This document shows positions 37,501 through 47,661 of a stretch of 64,000 nucleotides of DNA, piece after piece (within the stretch, counting starts at the first letter, position 1; each line of letters begins with the position of its first letter). The stretch covers positions 3,010,239-3,074,238 of the forward strand of contig CP070651.1 of assembly GCA_020354625.1 (NCBI GenBank), in the 5' to 3' direction. The notes under the pieces are model-generated. The model did no database searches. It was given only the letters and a program-made list of their open reading frames with translations, and was not told the origin of the DNA. The DNA comes from Trueperaceae bacterium. Lineage in GTDB: Bacteria > Deinococcota > Deinococci > Deinococcales > Trueperaceae. Both the position numbers and the translations under genes were made by a program.

Positions 37501-37845
37501 AGGAGCCCACAAGGTTATGCAGCGGTCGAGGAGCGAGGATATCTCGCTGCTCTCAACACGACGCTCACGCCAGAACTCTTGCAAGAAGGTCTGATGCGGG
37601 ATCTGATCCGGCTGATCCAAAATGCCCGTAAAAACGCCGGCTTCGAGGTGTCGGACACGATCACTCTGGGAATCGACGGCCCAAAGGAGGTGGTCGCAGC
37701 TGTCACGGCACACCTAGAGACCGTATTACAGGAAGTTTTGGCGCAAGAAGTAGAGCTCTCACCGTTGGCTGAAGCCACTCACACCGAGGAGGTTGACATC
37801 GACGATAGCCACGTCAAACTCTTCTTGAAAAAACTCGAAGTGTAG
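34537..37845 (+). CDS. ileS: Isoleucyl-tRNA synthetase, type 2, with GxHH motif
   Basis: A 1102-residue class I synthetase of the long, eukaryote-like IleRS2 type. The N-terminal ATP motif, normally HxGH, reads PTANGKPGVHHVIS, so Gly55-Val-His57-His58 has the first and third residues exchanged. The KMSKSKGN loop is at about 646-653. The editing domain (roughly 200-400) and the tRNA-binding C-terminal parts have normal lengths. The known hyper-resistant IleRS2 proteins carry the same GxHH pattern, so this enzyme is predicted to be highly insensitive to mupirocin. GAGG five bases before ATG is the ribosome site. The T-box leader controls it. Confidence 0.96.
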   Translation: MFKEVPAGVQFPALEQRIIAFWQNRDIFGKSIVKEAPRGNYTFYEGPPTANGKPGVHHVISRAYKDLFPRFKTMQGYRVGRKGGWDTHGLPVEIAIEKRLGFTSKTQIEDYGIEQFNALCRESVFENIQDWNKMTERIGFWLDLEHAYITFENSYIESCWWVMKELWKRGLLVEDYKTTWHSPSSNTTLASHEVALGYREDVEDPSVYPKFPVERESLLDRGIIDSKETRPVFLMAWTTTPWTLAANTGLAVSAEADYALVAASAHYGETGSDHLYILAAPLLEDVFGETPFERLATFKGRALEGLRYDPILKGRVEPGEDIEKGWRVVVDEFVSLEDGTGIVHLAPAYGDLDLGRKHGLPTLFSVDLSGLVYPEVKPLDRAERDGPYAGQWFKDADPSIARDLMERGLLFRETTILHAYPFNWRDGTPLLSYAKRSWYIRTTAVKDKLLANNDRINWYPDHIRTGRFGRWLENNVDWALSRERFWGTPLPIWVSEDGEQHCVGSVSELEELTQRDLSGLELHRPYVDEITFSKEGKVFKRVPYTVDVWFESGAMPYAQWHFLGDASNEDVRGAFRDNFPADYICEAIDQTRGWFYSLHALATLLTDSGNGSGERSPGPIADIATDTSAFKNVIVLGHIVDEKGEKMSKSKGNVVDPWSVLDSQGADALRWYLYSSSPPESTKRFSQNLVEETLRDFFMTLWNTYSFFVLYANLDNPDLKRSPPVHQRPDVDRWLIAKVHRLVWDVTESLERYDPTSASRTIRDFVVDELSNWYVRRNRRRFWKSANDADKAAAYASLYEVLITVCKLMAPMAPFVSEELYQNLVRSLDRGAPESVHLTTWPRYDEALIDDDLIRDMKALVRVVELGRSARAASGIKTRQPLPEVLVRVRSEPELAGLKRLEAHLLEELNVKSARYLDVATDFVEYDVKPNLPRIGKRLGRLVPVLRKALAEISGKDIAKNVREGRETIIELEGEQHAFEPEAFLLDARSPQGYAAVEERGYLAALNTTLTPELLQEGLMRDLIRLIQNARKNAGFEVSDTITLGIDGPKEVVAAVTAHLETVLQEVLAQEVELSPLAEATHTEEVDIDDSHVKLFLKKLEV

Positions 37846-39111
<1,266 letters not shown>

Positions 39112-39165
39112 GGTAGGGGGTTCTTTACGGCAAGGCCTCCCGAAAAGCAAAGTGTTGCATCGTAA

Positions 39166-39270
39166 GGTAATGAGTCATGAGTGATGAATCATGCGTGGGT
39201 CGATTACAAACGACCGGTGGCGCACCAGTCCTTTGCCCCACTCATCACTCATCCCTGATCACTCATCACC
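39166..39270. repeat. Heptamer-repeat palindrome, copy 2
   Basis: Left arm GGTAATGAGTCATGAGTGAT with ATGAATC units; right arm CTCATCACTCATCCCTGATC and ACTCATCACC. The centre GGTCGATTACAAACGACC resembles the corresponding part of the copy at 47503. It lies between gap and pgk. Confidence 0.7.
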
Positions 39271-39300
39271 TTTACCGTGGCCAAATGGGTGAGGTAAAAG

Positions 39301-40488
39301 ATGACGATACGCATGATGGACCAGCTCGACGTCACCGGCAAACGCGCGCTGGTCCGGGTCGACTTCAACGTCCCACTTAAGGATAAAGAAGTCATAGACG
39401 ACACGAGAATTCGCGCCGCGCTCCCGACTCTTGAAACGCTGCTCGACCGAGGGGCAACCCTCGTGCTGATGAGCCACCTCGGAAGGCCTAAAGGCCCCGA
39501 GGATCGCTATCGTATGGGTCCGGTTGCCGCGCGGCTCGCCGCACTCTTAGGGCGGGAGGTGCGTTACCTGCCGGCACCCGGACCGGCGGCGAAAGAGACG
39601 CAGGATTTCGTTCGCCACGCCCCCAGGGGTAGCGTGACCCTGCTCGAAAACACACGCTTCGATCCTGGTGAGGCGAAAAACGATCCCGAACTCGCCATGA
39701 TGCTCGCAACCTATGCAGAGGTTTATGTCAACGACGCCTTCGGCGCCGCACACCGGGCTCACGCCAGTACCACGGGGGTGGCGGCCCTATTGCCGTCGGC
39801 AGCCGGCTTGCTCCTCGCCAAGGAACTCACTGTCTTGGGACGGCTGCTTCGCGATCCGGCACGGCCCTTCAAGGTAATCCTCGGAGGGGCCAAGGTCTCG
39901 GATAAGATCGGGGTGATCGAACACCTACTCGATCGTGTCGACGCCATCCTCATCGGTGGGGCGATGGCCTACACCTTCTTCAAAGCCCAAGGCGGAAAGG
40001 TCGGCAAGTCGTTGGTGGAAGACGATAAACTCGCGGTTGCAACCGAGCTGTTATCGAGCGCCCGGTCGAACGGTGTCGACCTCTACCTCCCCGAAGACTC
40101 GGTCTGCGCCGCGGAGCTCTCGGAAGGGGTCGGCACGAGCATCCATGCGTCCGACGCCATTCCCGACTCACTCATGGGCCTCGATGCAGGCCCGGCTGCC
40201 ATCTCGACCTTCAGACAAGCGCTTACAGGCGCGAAGACGGTCTTATGGAACGGTCCGCTCGGCGTCTTCGAAGTCCCACCGTTCGACCGGGCGACCCGTG
40301 CCCTGGCAGAAACGGTGGCCGACCTCCCAGCCTTTTCGGTCGTCGGAGGGGGCGATTCTGTCGCCGCCCTGCGGGCGACCGGGGTCGAGCAGAAAATCGA
40401 TCATGTGTCCACAGGAGGTGGGGCATCGTTGGAATTCCTCGAGGGGAAGACGCTGCCAGGTGTGGCCGTACTGACCGATGAAACTTGA
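39301..40488 (+). CDS. pgk: Phosphoglycerate kinase
   Basis: A 395-residue enzyme that makes ATP from 1,3-bisphosphoglycerate. Substrate motifs are [18 protein letters not shown] and [13 protein letters not shown]; nucleotide motifs are [13 protein letters not shown] and GGGDSVAAL near the C-terminus. GAGG seven bases before ATG 39301 supports the start, although nearby ATGs at codons 5 and 6 exist. It works with gap upstream. The ~105-base element follows. Confidence 0.95.
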   Translation: MTIRMMDQLDVTGKRALVRVDFNVPLKDKEVIDDTRIRAALPTLETLLDRGATLVLMSHLGRPKGPEDRYRMGPVAARLAALLGREVRYLPAPGPAAKETQDFVRHAPRGSVTLLENTRFDPGEAKNDPELAMMLATYAEVYVNDAFGAAHRAHASTTGVAALLPSAAGLLLAKELTVLGRLLRDPARPFKVILGGAKVSDKIGVIEHLLDRVDAILIGGAMAYTFFKAQGGKVGKSLVEDDKLAVATELLSSARSNGVDLYLPEDSVCAAELSEGVGTSIHASDAIPDSLMGLDAGPAAISTFRQALTGAKTVLWNGPLGVFEVPPFDRATRALAETVADLPAFSVVGGGDSVAALRATGVEQKIDHVSTGGGASLEFLEGKTLPGVAVLTDET

Positions 40489-40518
40489 TACGAAGGGCGA
40501 GACGAGCCGGCGATAATC

Positions 40519-40625
40519 TAAAGCGGTTGCCAAAATCATGTAAGCAGGTATCATCCAAGAAACGGGCTACAGGACAGGTTTTCAACCACTGACTTTGTCT
40601 ATGACCAGATGATACCTGCTTTACT
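40519..40625 (+). repeat. Dispersed ~105-base element with inverted ends, copy 3
   Basis: Nearly identical to copy 2 apart from the central variable bases (GGTTTTCAACC against ATATTTCACTC). Its right end supplies the TAA stop codon of etfA on the minus strand (40621-40623). Confidence 0.88.
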
Positions 40626-41595
40626 CCAACTCCTTGAGCGCCGCCCTCAGTGCCGGAACCACTGCATGCACATCACCCACAATCCCATAATCGGCGACCT
40701 TGAAGATCGGCGCGTCGGCATCTTTGTTGATGGCTGCCACAATCGTCGAACGGTTCATCCCCGAAAGGTGCTGCACCGCCCCGGAAACCCCAAGGGCCAG
40801 GTAGAGCTTGGGGGCTACCGTCTTCCCCGTCTGGCCCACCTGTTCGGCATAGGTGCGCCAACCTGCATCTACCACAGCCCGGGTCGAAGCGACCCCGGCA
40901 CTGAGCTGATCGGCCAACGGCTCGACCAAAGCCGCAAACCCTTCGGCGCTTCCGAGCCCGCGACCACCTGCCACAACCACATCGGCTTCCTCCAAAGCAA
41001 CCCGACCCCCCTGCCCGGTCTGCTTCTCACCAACCTGGACGCGAAGGTCGGATTCGCCCCAAGACGGTCTCATCTGCTCGGCCAGTCCCGGGGTACCCGC
41101 TTGAGCGACCGGAAAAAGGTTCGGCTTCACGCTCATGACGACCGGCCAGGTGAGTGCTCTGACCGTCTCGGTAACTCTGGAGAGATAGCTGAAGCGGGTG
41201 GCGACGAGCTGATCCCCCTCTACCTCTACCGAGGTGACATCTTCGAGCAGCGGGGCGTCGAGGCGCAATGCTACGCGCGGACTATACGACAAACCGGAGC
41301 GCGAAGCCGCCACCAGTACAGCCCTGGCTTCGACCTGCTTGCAAAGCCCTGTGATCACCGTGGTAAGGGGCTCCGCCCGCATCTCAGCCAGCTCGGGATC
41401 TTGTGCAACAACGACCTTAGGGACGAATCGTGCTAGTTCATCGGCTACAGGTGACACATCAGAACCCATCACCAGACCGGTGATCTCGCTCTTTAGGCCG
41501 CTCGCGAGGCGGCGAGCGACGGTCACAAGTTCGAGGGTACTCTTGCGAAGCTTTCCACCGGCATGTTCGGCTACGACTACGATCATCTCTGCCAC
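40621..41595 (-). CDS. etfA: Electron transfer flavoprotein alpha subunit
   Basis: A 324-residue subunit that binds FAD and passes electrons from acyl-CoA dehydrogenases to the respiratory chain. The FAD signature is [25 protein letters not shown], followed by [24 protein letters not shown] and a C-terminal [17 protein letters not shown]. It begins five bases after the etfB stop. The terminal TAA is contributed by a repeat element, so the ancestral C-terminus may have differed slightly. A second start at ATG 41586 is possible. Confidence 0.94.
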   Translation of the reverse strand: MAEMIVVVAEHAGGKLRKSTLELVTVARRLASGLKSEITGLVMGSDVSPVADELARFVPKVVVAQDPELAEMRAEPLTTVITGLCKQVEARAVLVAASRSGLSYSPRVALRLDAPLLEDVTSVEVEGDQLVATRFSYLSRVTETVRALTWPVVMSVKPNLFPVAQAGTPGLAEQMRPSWGESDLRVQVGEKQTGQGGRVALEEADVVVAGGRGLGSAEGFAALVEPLADQLSAGVASTRAVVDAGWRTYAEQVGQTGKTVAPKLYLALGVSGAVQHLSGMNRSTIVAAINKDADAPIFKVADYGIVGDVHAVVPALRAALKELE

Positions 41596-41600
41596 CCCAC

Positions 41601-42356
41601 CTAGAGGACCTTGGCCTCTTCCCGCAACAATCTCACCAGCTCTCGAGCTGCCTCAACCGGATCTCCTTCGATCACACGGTTGAGTCGTTCTCGCACCTGG
41701 ATCGCCTCACCTACTACCGCAGTCTTGGCCTGCACTCCCCCCCACTGATCGAGAGGGAGCTTTTTCAACTCTTTCCGCTTGGCCTTCATGATATTCGGCA
41801 GCGTCGGATACCGAGGTTCGTTCAACCCCTGCTGGGTGGTAATGACCGCCGGCAGAGGGAGCGACAAGTCTTCTTGGCCTTCATCGGTATCGTGGGTCAC
41901 AGTCAGCGTACCCGCACCAATATCGAGTTTCGTTGTCCAATCGCTGTGTGGCCAACCGAGGGCCTCGGCCAGCGCCGGTCCGAGAGCAGCGCTATCCCAA
42001 TCCGCCTGCTTGCCACCGACAAAGACGAGCTCGGCCTCCTCCTCAGAGACGAGGTTGGAGAGCACTTTGGCCTGCGTGATCGGATCGAGCACCGTATCGG
42101 TCTCGATGTGTATGGCACGGTCGGCACCTAGGGCGAGGGCGGTGCGAATCGCCTCCTCGTACCGTTGAGGACCGAGGGCCACGGCGATGATCTCTGCGTC
42201 AAACCCCTGTTCGCGTAAGCGGAGGGCCTCCTCGACACCGTATTCATCCATGCCGTCGATGACGAAGGTGACTCCGTCTAAGTCGATGCCTTCTTCAGCC
42301 GGGTGCAGGCGAGCCTCGGCGTCTGGAACCTGTTTGATGATGGTGATGATCTTCAA
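41601..42356 (-). CDS. etfB: Electron transfer flavoprotein beta subunit
   Basis: A 251-residue partner of EtfA that binds AMP. Family segments include IKQVPDAEARL, MDEYGVEEALRLRE, ALALGADRAIHIE, GKQADWDSAALGPALAEALGWP and the recognition loop TTQQGLNEPRYPTLPNIMKAKRK. The ATG has GGAGGAAAT upstream. It lies between the acyl-CoA dehydrogenase and etfA genes on one strand. Confidence 0.95.
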   Translation of the reverse strand: MKIITIIKQVPDAEARLHPAEEGIDLDGVTFVIDGMDEYGVEEALRLREQGFDAEIIAVALGPQRYEEAIRTALALGADRAIHIETDTVLDPITQAKVLSNLVSEEEAELVFVGGKQADWDSAALGPALAEALGWPHSDWTTKLDIGAGTLTVTHDTDEGQEDLSLPLPAVITTQQGLNEPRYPTLPNIMKAKRKELKKLPLDQWGGVQAKTAVVGEAIQVRERLNRVIEGDPVEAARELVRLLREEAKVL

Positions 42357-42459
42357 CGATTTCCTCCAACTCTTTTTTGCCAGGCGCTCTCGGTATCGAT
42401 CGGGAGCACCACACGTCGACAGGGATTGTGGCGTTCATCTCGAAATAGCGGCAGCACGA

Positions 42460-43608
42460 TCACCGCACCCTCTCTTTGAAAATCTGGCGTCCGATCACCA
42501 CCCGCTGGATCTCACTGGTTCCTTCGTAGATCTCGGTAACCCTCGCATCCCTGAAATAGCGCTCGACCGGATAATCCTTACTATAGCCGTAGCCTCCAAA
42601 AATCTGAACGGCGTGGTGGGTGATCTCCGCCGCCGCTTCAGATGCGAACAGCTTGGCCATCGACGCCTCCCTGGTGACTCGCCGCGCTCGATCTTGCTGC
42701 CAAGCGGCCCGGTGGGTGAGTAACCGGGCCGCTTCAAGCTTCGTTACCATATCGGCGAGCTTGAAGCTGATACCTTGAAACTCCCGAATGGGTCTACCGA
42801 ACGCCTCTCTCTCGCCGGCGTAATCTCTAGCCGCCTCGAATGCAGCCCGAGCGATCCCGACTGCCAAAGCGGCAATACCGATCCGGCCACTATCTAAAGA
42901 CGCCATCGCCATGCTGAAACCCTGCCCTTCGGAACCGACTAGGTTCTCTTCCGGCACAAAGCAACGATCGAAGGTGAGAGTGGTGGTTACGGCAGCGTGC
43001 TGGCCGAGTTTCTCTTCAGGTTTCCCAAAGACCATCCCCTCCGTTTTTTCAACGGCAAAGCAACTTACGCCCCGCGCACCAGCCGAGGGCTCGGTCTTGG
43101 CGAGCACCAGGTAGAGCTGCGCTTCGCCGCCGGACGTGATCCAAGCTTTGGTGCCGCTGAGAAGATAGCCACCATCGACCTTTTTCGCTCGCGTTGTCAT
43201 CGCAGCCGCGTCCGATCCGCAGTGGGGTTCACTGAGGCAAAACGAGCCAACCCACTCGCCGCTCGCAAGCTTGGGCAGATATCTCTGCCTCTGTGCCTCG
43301 CTACCGTACTTGAGGAGCAACTGTTGGGGAAGGCCGTTGGTGACGCTCATAATGGTGCCGTGCGAGGCGTCTGCTGCCGAGATCTCTTCGAGGAGGACGA
43401 CATAGCTCAGCATATCGAGCCCAGCCCCACCATAGGCCTCCGGGGTGAGGATTCCCAACAGACCGAGCTCTCCCATCATCTTGAGCGTCTTCCATGGAAA
43501 AGACGGCTTCCGGTCGAGTTGTGGAGCGAGGGGTGCAATCTCCGCTTGCGCGAACTCGCGCACGTGCCGTACCATCAGTGAAAGCTCTTCGGATAGACCA
43601 AAGTCCAC
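42460..43608 (-). CDS. Acyl-CoA dehydrogenase
   Basis: A 382-residue FAD enzyme of fatty-acid or amino-acid-derived acyl-CoA oxidation. It has GSFCLSEPHCGSDAAAM and KAWITSGGEA (FAD and substrate loops) and the C-terminal EIYEGTSEIQRVVIGRQIF with the catalytic Glu. The opening reads DFGLSEELSLMVRHVREFAQAEIAPLA. The GTG start at 43608 gives a full N-terminus. It heads the etfB-etfA operon, which supplies its electron acceptor. Chain-length specificity (short or branched) cannot be told. Confidence 0.93.
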   Translation of the reverse strand: MDFGLSEELSLMVRHVREFAQAEIAPLAPQLDRKPSFPWKTLKMMGELGLLGILTPEAYGGAGLDMLSYVVLLEEISAADASHGTIMSVTNGLPQQLLLKYGSEAQRQRYLPKLASGEWVGSFCLSEPHCGSDAAAMTTRAKKVDGGYLLSGTKAWITSGGEAQLYLVLAKTEPSAGARGVSCFAVEKTEGMVFGKPEEKLGQHAAVTTTLTFDRCFVPEENLVGSEGQGFSMAMASLDSGRIGIAALAVGIARAAFEAARDYAGEREAFGRPIREFQGISFKLADMVTKLEAARLLTHRAAWQQDRARRVTREASMAKLFASEAAAEITHHAVQIFGGYGYSKDYPVERYFRDARVTEIYEGTSEIQRVVIGRQIFKERVR

Positions 43609-43695
43609 AGGTAAGAATCGACTCCTTTACGCGCCGAGTATACCTCTACGACCGCCTTCGAAACCGGATAGTGATCCCCGTGGTCCGCCACAAGG

Positions 43696-43701
43696 TAGAC
43701 T
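43696..43701 (+). promoter_or_regulatory. -10 box of a leaderless gene
   Basis: TAGACT lies exactly seven bases before the ATG at 43709, with no ribosome site between. Confidence 0.45.
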
Positions 43702-43708
43702 GAACGGT

Positions 43709-44038
43709 ATGACTGCCAAAGAGTTTCTCAAACGGCTACCTGAGGCTTTGAACGCCAGGGCCGCGGCTGGAACCGAAGCCACCATACAGTTCGAACTCCC
43801 AGAACCGGTCCATCAAGTGCTCAAAGACGGTTCGCTTACGGTCTTCGAAGGAGCGGCAGAGAGCCCGGATCTCACGATCGTTATCGGCGATGAGAATCTG
43901 GTGCAACTCTTCCGGGGAGAGCTGAACCCCATGACCGCCTTCGCAACCGGGAAGGTCAAGCTTAAGGGCAATATGATGCTGGCTCAGAAGTTCATGGGGA
44001 TGTTCGACCAGAAAAAAATCGCCTCCTTCGAAAGCTGA
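43709..44038 (+). CDS. SCP2 sterol-carrier-like domain protein
   Basis: A 109-residue protein made of a single SCP2-type lipid-binding fold: FEGAAESPDLTIVIGDENLVQLFRGELNPMTAFATGKVKLKG is the family core. It probably binds fatty acyl chains or acyl-CoA in the cytoplasm. The start is fixed by the TAGACT box and family alignment; the longer upstream frame lies over the divergent acyl-CoA dehydrogenase promoter. The association with beta-oxidation genes fits a lipid role. Confidence 0.88.
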   Translation: MTAKEFLKRLPEALNARAAAGTEATIQFELPEPVHQVLKDGSLTVFEGAAESPDLTIVIGDENLVQLFRGELNPMTAFATGKVKLKGNMMLAQKFMGMFDQKKIASFES

Positions 44039-44085
44039 CAACGGCATACGGCACCCCGCCACACGGCCAGTGCCACCTTCGCACG

Positions 44086-44568
44086 CTACAAAATAGTTTC
44101 CTCCACCGGTGGGTAAAACGTAACGGTATAGTCTTTGAATACTCCAACCTCATAAATCAATTTGGCAGAGAAGAAACGATCCTGGTCCAACCAAGGGAGA
44201 AATACCCGGTCGCCAGGCCATACGTTGAGATGCGGGACCTCGTGGTCGGGAATCCAACTGAGCTCCCCCTCTCTCGAGGAGCGTAGATCGCCTGAAAACG
44301 CGGTGCCGATGTAGATAAAGGCGTACCAATCATCCTTACCATCGAACATCGGGAAGGTGATAATGCCTTTCAGATGCGCCTGTGTTAAGGACAGCCCCGA
44401 TTCCTCATACACCTCTCGGCGCAAACACTCTTCCGGCGACTCACCAGGTTCGAACTTGCCCCCCAACCCGTTCCACTTCCCCGCATGGTGGTCGCCGGGC
44501 CTGTCGTAACGTCTCAACATCAGGGTACGACCCTCACGCTTGAGATAACAGAGCGTCGCGAGGATCAA
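44086..44568 (-). CDS. Nudix hydrolase, MutT/8-oxo-dGTPase-like
   Basis: A 160-residue Nudix enzyme with a full Nudix box (GGKFEPGESPEECLRREVYEESGL, about residues 36-59). Features such as WNGLGGKFEPGE and the C-terminal FFSAKLIYEVGVFKDYTVTF resemble NUDT1-type 8-oxo-dGTP diphosphatases. The TTG start overlaps the lysC stop by four bases, so translation is coupled. It would clean oxidised purine nucleotides; substrate is inferred. Confidence 0.88.
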   Translation of the reverse strand: MILATLCYLKREGRTLMLRRYDRPGDHHAGKWNGLGGKFEPGESPEECLRREVYEESGLSLTQAHLKGIITFPMFDGKDDWYAFIYIGTAFSGDLRSSREGELSWIPDHEVPHLNVWPGDRVFLPWLDQDRFFSAKLIYEVGVFKDYTVTFYPPVEETIL

Positions 44569-45839
44569 ATCGCCTCCACCTGGTCGAGGCCGAAGGCGCT
44601 ATGCACCGCCCTTAGAGCCTCCTCCGCCTTTTCGACCGGGATCACCACCGAGATCCTGACCTCACTGGTCGCGATCATCTCGATGTTGGCACCGACCGCC
44701 GCGACTGCGTCGAACATCCGTCCGGCGACGCCAGGCGTCGAGCCGATGGCGATGCCGACGATCGACAGTTTGGCGATCTCGGTGTCGGCGGTAACGGTGC
44801 CGCCGATGTCGGCGAGTACGGCTTGTACGGCTTCGAGCGCTTCCGAAACAAGATCCTGGCTGATGGTGAAAGCCATCTGCTGACGGCTGCCCTCGGCACC
44901 GGGAACGCCTTGAATGATCATGTCAGCGCTCACACCGGCATCACCCAATCTCCGAAACAAGCGGGCGGCGATCCCCGGTTGATCGGGGACACCGAAGACG
45001 TTGATGCGAGCATGGTTTAGGTCCAAGGCGACACCCGTGACAGGTCTCTCGGTTCTCATGGCTCCCTCCTCCGATGGTTCGAGTGTACTGACGATTGTGC
45101 CCCGGTTGAAACTGAATGACGAACGTACGTGGATCTTTACACCGTAGCGTCTGGCATACCAAACGCTCCTGGGGTGAAGCACATTGGCGCCGAGCGAAGC
45201 CAGTTCAAGCATCTCGTCGTAGTCGATGTGATCGAGCTTCGTGGCTGAAGGGACGAGGTGGGGATCGGTTGTAAAAACCCCTTCGGTATCGGTCAAGATC
45301 TCGACCTCGCCCGCCCCCAACGCAGCAGCCACCGCTACGGCAGTGGTGTCGGAACCGCCGCGACCGAGCGTGGTGATATTTCCAGTAGCGTCGACACCCT
45401 GGAAACCCGCTACCACCACCACATCGTGAGACCGGAACGCATCGAGCATATCGGCCGGTTCGACCTCGACGATTCGAGCGCTGCCGAATAGACTGTCGGT
45501 AAGAATACCCGCTTGCCTACCGGTGAAAGAGCGCGCTTTCACCCCGAGATGCTCAAGTGCGAGACACAGAAGGGCGATCGACTGTTGCTCTCCTGTGGAG
45601 AGGAGCACGTCGAGTTCGCGCTTGGAGGGGCGCTCGCTGAGTTCCTTGGCCATGGTGACCAACTGGTCGGTGCCACGACCCATGGCCGAAACGGTAACCG
45701 CCACTTTGGACCCGTCCTGAACGGTACGAGCGATGCGACTCGCCACCTTCCGCATCCGCTCGAGATCTCCCACGCTGGTGCCACCGTACTTCTGCACGAT
45801 GAGCCGAAAGGATTCGGGCTCAGAGATTCTCGCTTCCAT
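44565..45839 (-). CDS. lysC: Aspartate kinase
   Basis: A 424-residue enzyme that starts synthesis of the aspartate-family amino acids. KYGGTSVGDLERMRKVA is the kinase signature, with VSAMGRGTDQLV and GRGGSDTTAVAVAAALGA (ATP site). Two ACT domains at the C-terminus (about 275-424) give feedback control by Lys or Thr. ATG 45839 is chosen because TATCCT lies eight bases upstream and a TTG three codons before lacks support. The Nudix gene follows with overlap. An internal start for the beta chain, as in Bacillus, was not seen clearly. Confidence 0.93.
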   Translation of the reverse strand: MEARISEPESFRLIVQKYGGTSVGDLERMRKVASRIARTVQDGSKVAVTVSAMGRGTDQLVTMAKELSERPSKRELDVLLSTGEQQSIALLCLALEHLGVKARSFTGRQAGILTDSLFGSARIVEVEPADMLDAFRSHDVVVVAGFQGVDATGNITTLGRGGSDTTAVAVAAALGAGEVEILTDTEGVFTTDPHLVPSATKLDHIDYDEMLELASLGANVLHPRSVWYARRYGVKIHVRSSFSFNRGTIVSTLEPSEEGAMRTERPVTGVALDLNHARINVFGVPDQPGIAARLFRRLGDAGVSADMIIQGVPGAEGSRQQMAFTISQDLVSEALEAVQAVLADIGGTVTADTEIAKLSIVGIAIGSTPGVAGRMFDAVAAVGANIEMIATSEVRISVVIPVEKAEEALRAVHSAFGLDQVEAI

Positions 45840-45847
45840 AAGTCTCA

Positions 45848-45853
45848 AGGATA
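45848..45853 (-). promoter_or_regulatory. -10 box of leaderless lysC
   Basis: On the minus strand TATCCT is eight bases before ATG 45839, with no ribosome site between. Confidence 0.4.
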
Positions 45854-46073
45854 CCCGAGTCTCGAAGGCGGGTAAACCGAAAAAGGAGCGTCACAGGCAA
45901 AAGAGTGAACCGGTCGGCTCAAAGCGGACCGAGTACGAAGGTTCGGTCGAACAGAATATTCCTCCGGCCATTCCTGTTAGGCTCCGTTCCACCCCACCAC
46001 AGTCCTCGTTCAAGCACCGAGAAGGGTTTATCGAGATGGCTTCGACTCGCTACGGTTCGTGGTAAAACGGAGC

Positions 46074-47453
46074 ATGAGCGCTTCAGCTGAATCCACCGTG
46101 CGTGTCGCTATCATCGGAGCCGGGCCCAGTGGTTTCTACGCCGCCGATGCCCTACTCAAGAGCGACAGAGACGTCTCCGTCGATCTGTATGATAAACTCC
46201 CCACACCGTATGGCCTGGTTCGCTACGGGGTCGCACCAGACCACCAAAAGATCAAGTCGGTGATCAGGCTCTATGAGCGCACGTGCAAAGACCCCCGTCT
46301 GCGCTTTCTCGGCAACGTGACCTTCGGCCGCGATCTCACGGTCGAGGACATCAAAGCGCACTACCACGCGATCATCTATACGGTTGGCTCACCTGCCGAC
46401 CGCAACCTCGGCATCCCCGGCGAAACGCTACCTGGGAGCATGTCGGCTACCGAGTTCGTCGCTTGGTACAACGGCCATCCGGATTATACCGATCTCGAAC
46501 CCGATCTCTCGGCGCAGAGTGTAGCCGTGATCGGGATGGGCAACGTGGCGGTCGACGTCACCCGCATCTTGGCCAAATCCGTCGATGAGCTACGGACCAC
46601 CGACATCGCCGACCACGCGCTCGAGGCCCTCGCCGAGAGTCAGGTCAAAGACATCTACATGATCGGCCGGCGAGGGCCGGCTCAGGGCAAGTTCACCACC
46701 AAAGAGCTCCGCGAGCTCGGAGAACTCGAAAATGCCGACATCATCGTTCACCCCTTCGAGTTAGCTGTCGACGAGGCGAGCCTCACCTCGATCGAAGGCG
46801 ATGCCATCGCCATGAAAAACCTTGAAGTCCTAAGACTTTTTGCAGCCAAGGAGCCCGAGGGGAAAGCGCGCCGGGTCCACCTCCGCTTCCTCTTCTCACC
46901 GGTCGAAATCCACGGAAACGGCCATGTCAACGCGATCAAACTCGAGCGCAACCGGCTTGAACAGACCGAAAGTGGGTATATTTCGGCGGTCGGATGCGAC
47001 GTGTATGAGGAGCTGATCGTTCAACTGGTATTTCGTTCGGTCGGCTACCGGGGTGAGCCGCTGCCGGGGGTGCCCTTCGACGAGCGGCGCAACACGATCC
47101 CCCACCACGAAGGCAGAGTGTTGGAGCGCCCTGGGGGCGATCCCGTACCCGGCTCTTACGTGGCCGGTTGGATCAAGCGTGGCCCGACCGGCGTGATCGG
47201 CACCAACAAGGCCGATGCCATGGAGACGGTGAAGTCGCTGCTCGCCGACACACTCCCCGAGGTTCCCACCGAGCGATCGAACCCGCAAGCGATCCTCGAT
47301 CTGCTCGCGTTCAAAGGGGTACGGTACTGCACCTTAGAGGGCTGGCAGGCCCTCGACAAGATCGAGCTCGAGGCGGGCGCCGCCCAGGGACGGCCGAGGG
47401 TCAAGGTCACCGCCTTAGAAGAGATGCTCGAGCACACCGGGGTAGACAGGTAA
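46074..47453 (+). CDS. Ferredoxin/adrenodoxin-NADP+ reductase, FprA type
   Basis: A 459-residue flavoprotein of the adrenodoxin-reductase family. The FAD motif is VAIIGAGPSGFYAADALL, the segment LPTPYGLVRYGVAPDHQKIKSV is diagnostic, and the NADP site is VAVIGMGNVAVDVTRILAK. GRRGPAQGKFTTKELRELGEL and AGWIKRGPTGVIGTNKADAMETV complete the family pattern. It moves electrons between NADPH and ferredoxin. ATG 46074 is preferred over a GTG five codons earlier; no clear ribosome site lies before either. It is monocistronic and convergent with the liv operon. Confidence 0.93.
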   Translation: MSASAESTVRVAIIGAGPSGFYAADALLKSDRDVSVDLYDKLPTPYGLVRYGVAPDHQKIKSVIRLYERTCKDPRLRFLGNVTFGRDLTVEDIKAHYHAIIYTVGSPADRNLGIPGETLPGSMSATEFVAWYNGHPDYTDLEPDLSAQSVAVIGMGNVAVDVTRILAKSVDELRTTDIADHALEALAESQVKDIYMIGRRGPAQGKFTTKELRELGELENADIIVHPFELAVDEASLTSIEGDAIAMKNLEVLRLFAAKEPEGKARRVHLRFLFSPVEIHGNGHVNAIKLERNRLEQTESGYISAVGCDVYEELIVQLVFRSVGYRGEPLPGVPFDERRNTIPHHEGRVLERPGGDPVPGSYVAGWIKRGPTGVIGTNKADAMETVKSLLADTLPEVPTERSNPQAILDLLAFKGVRYCTLEGWQALDKIELEAGAAQGRPRVKVTALEEMLEHTGVDR

Positions 47454-47502
47454 CGGTCACGTAATGGGGCTTTCAGGTGAGTCGCCCCTAAAGACCACCC
47501 AA

Positions 47503-47661
47503 GGTGATGAGTAATGGGTGATGAGTAATGGGTTGGTCGACTGCAAAAGAGAAAGTCCCTGGGGTGTCTGGTTTCGAAAGCGCTAGCGTCAGAGCAGGCG
47601 GAGCTTAGCCGCGACCTTTGCAGTGCCCATTACCCATCACGCATCACGCATTACCCGTCAC
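47503..47661. repeat. Heptamer-repeat palindrome, copy 3
   Basis: Left arm GGTGATGAGTAATGGGTGAT then GAGTAATGGGT; right arm CCCATTACCCATCACGCATC then ACGCATTACCCGTCA. The inner GTCGACTGCAAA and TTTGCAGTG add to the pairing. The right arm reaches into the livF stop codon (47658-47660). It lies between convergent fpr and livF. Confidence 0.8.
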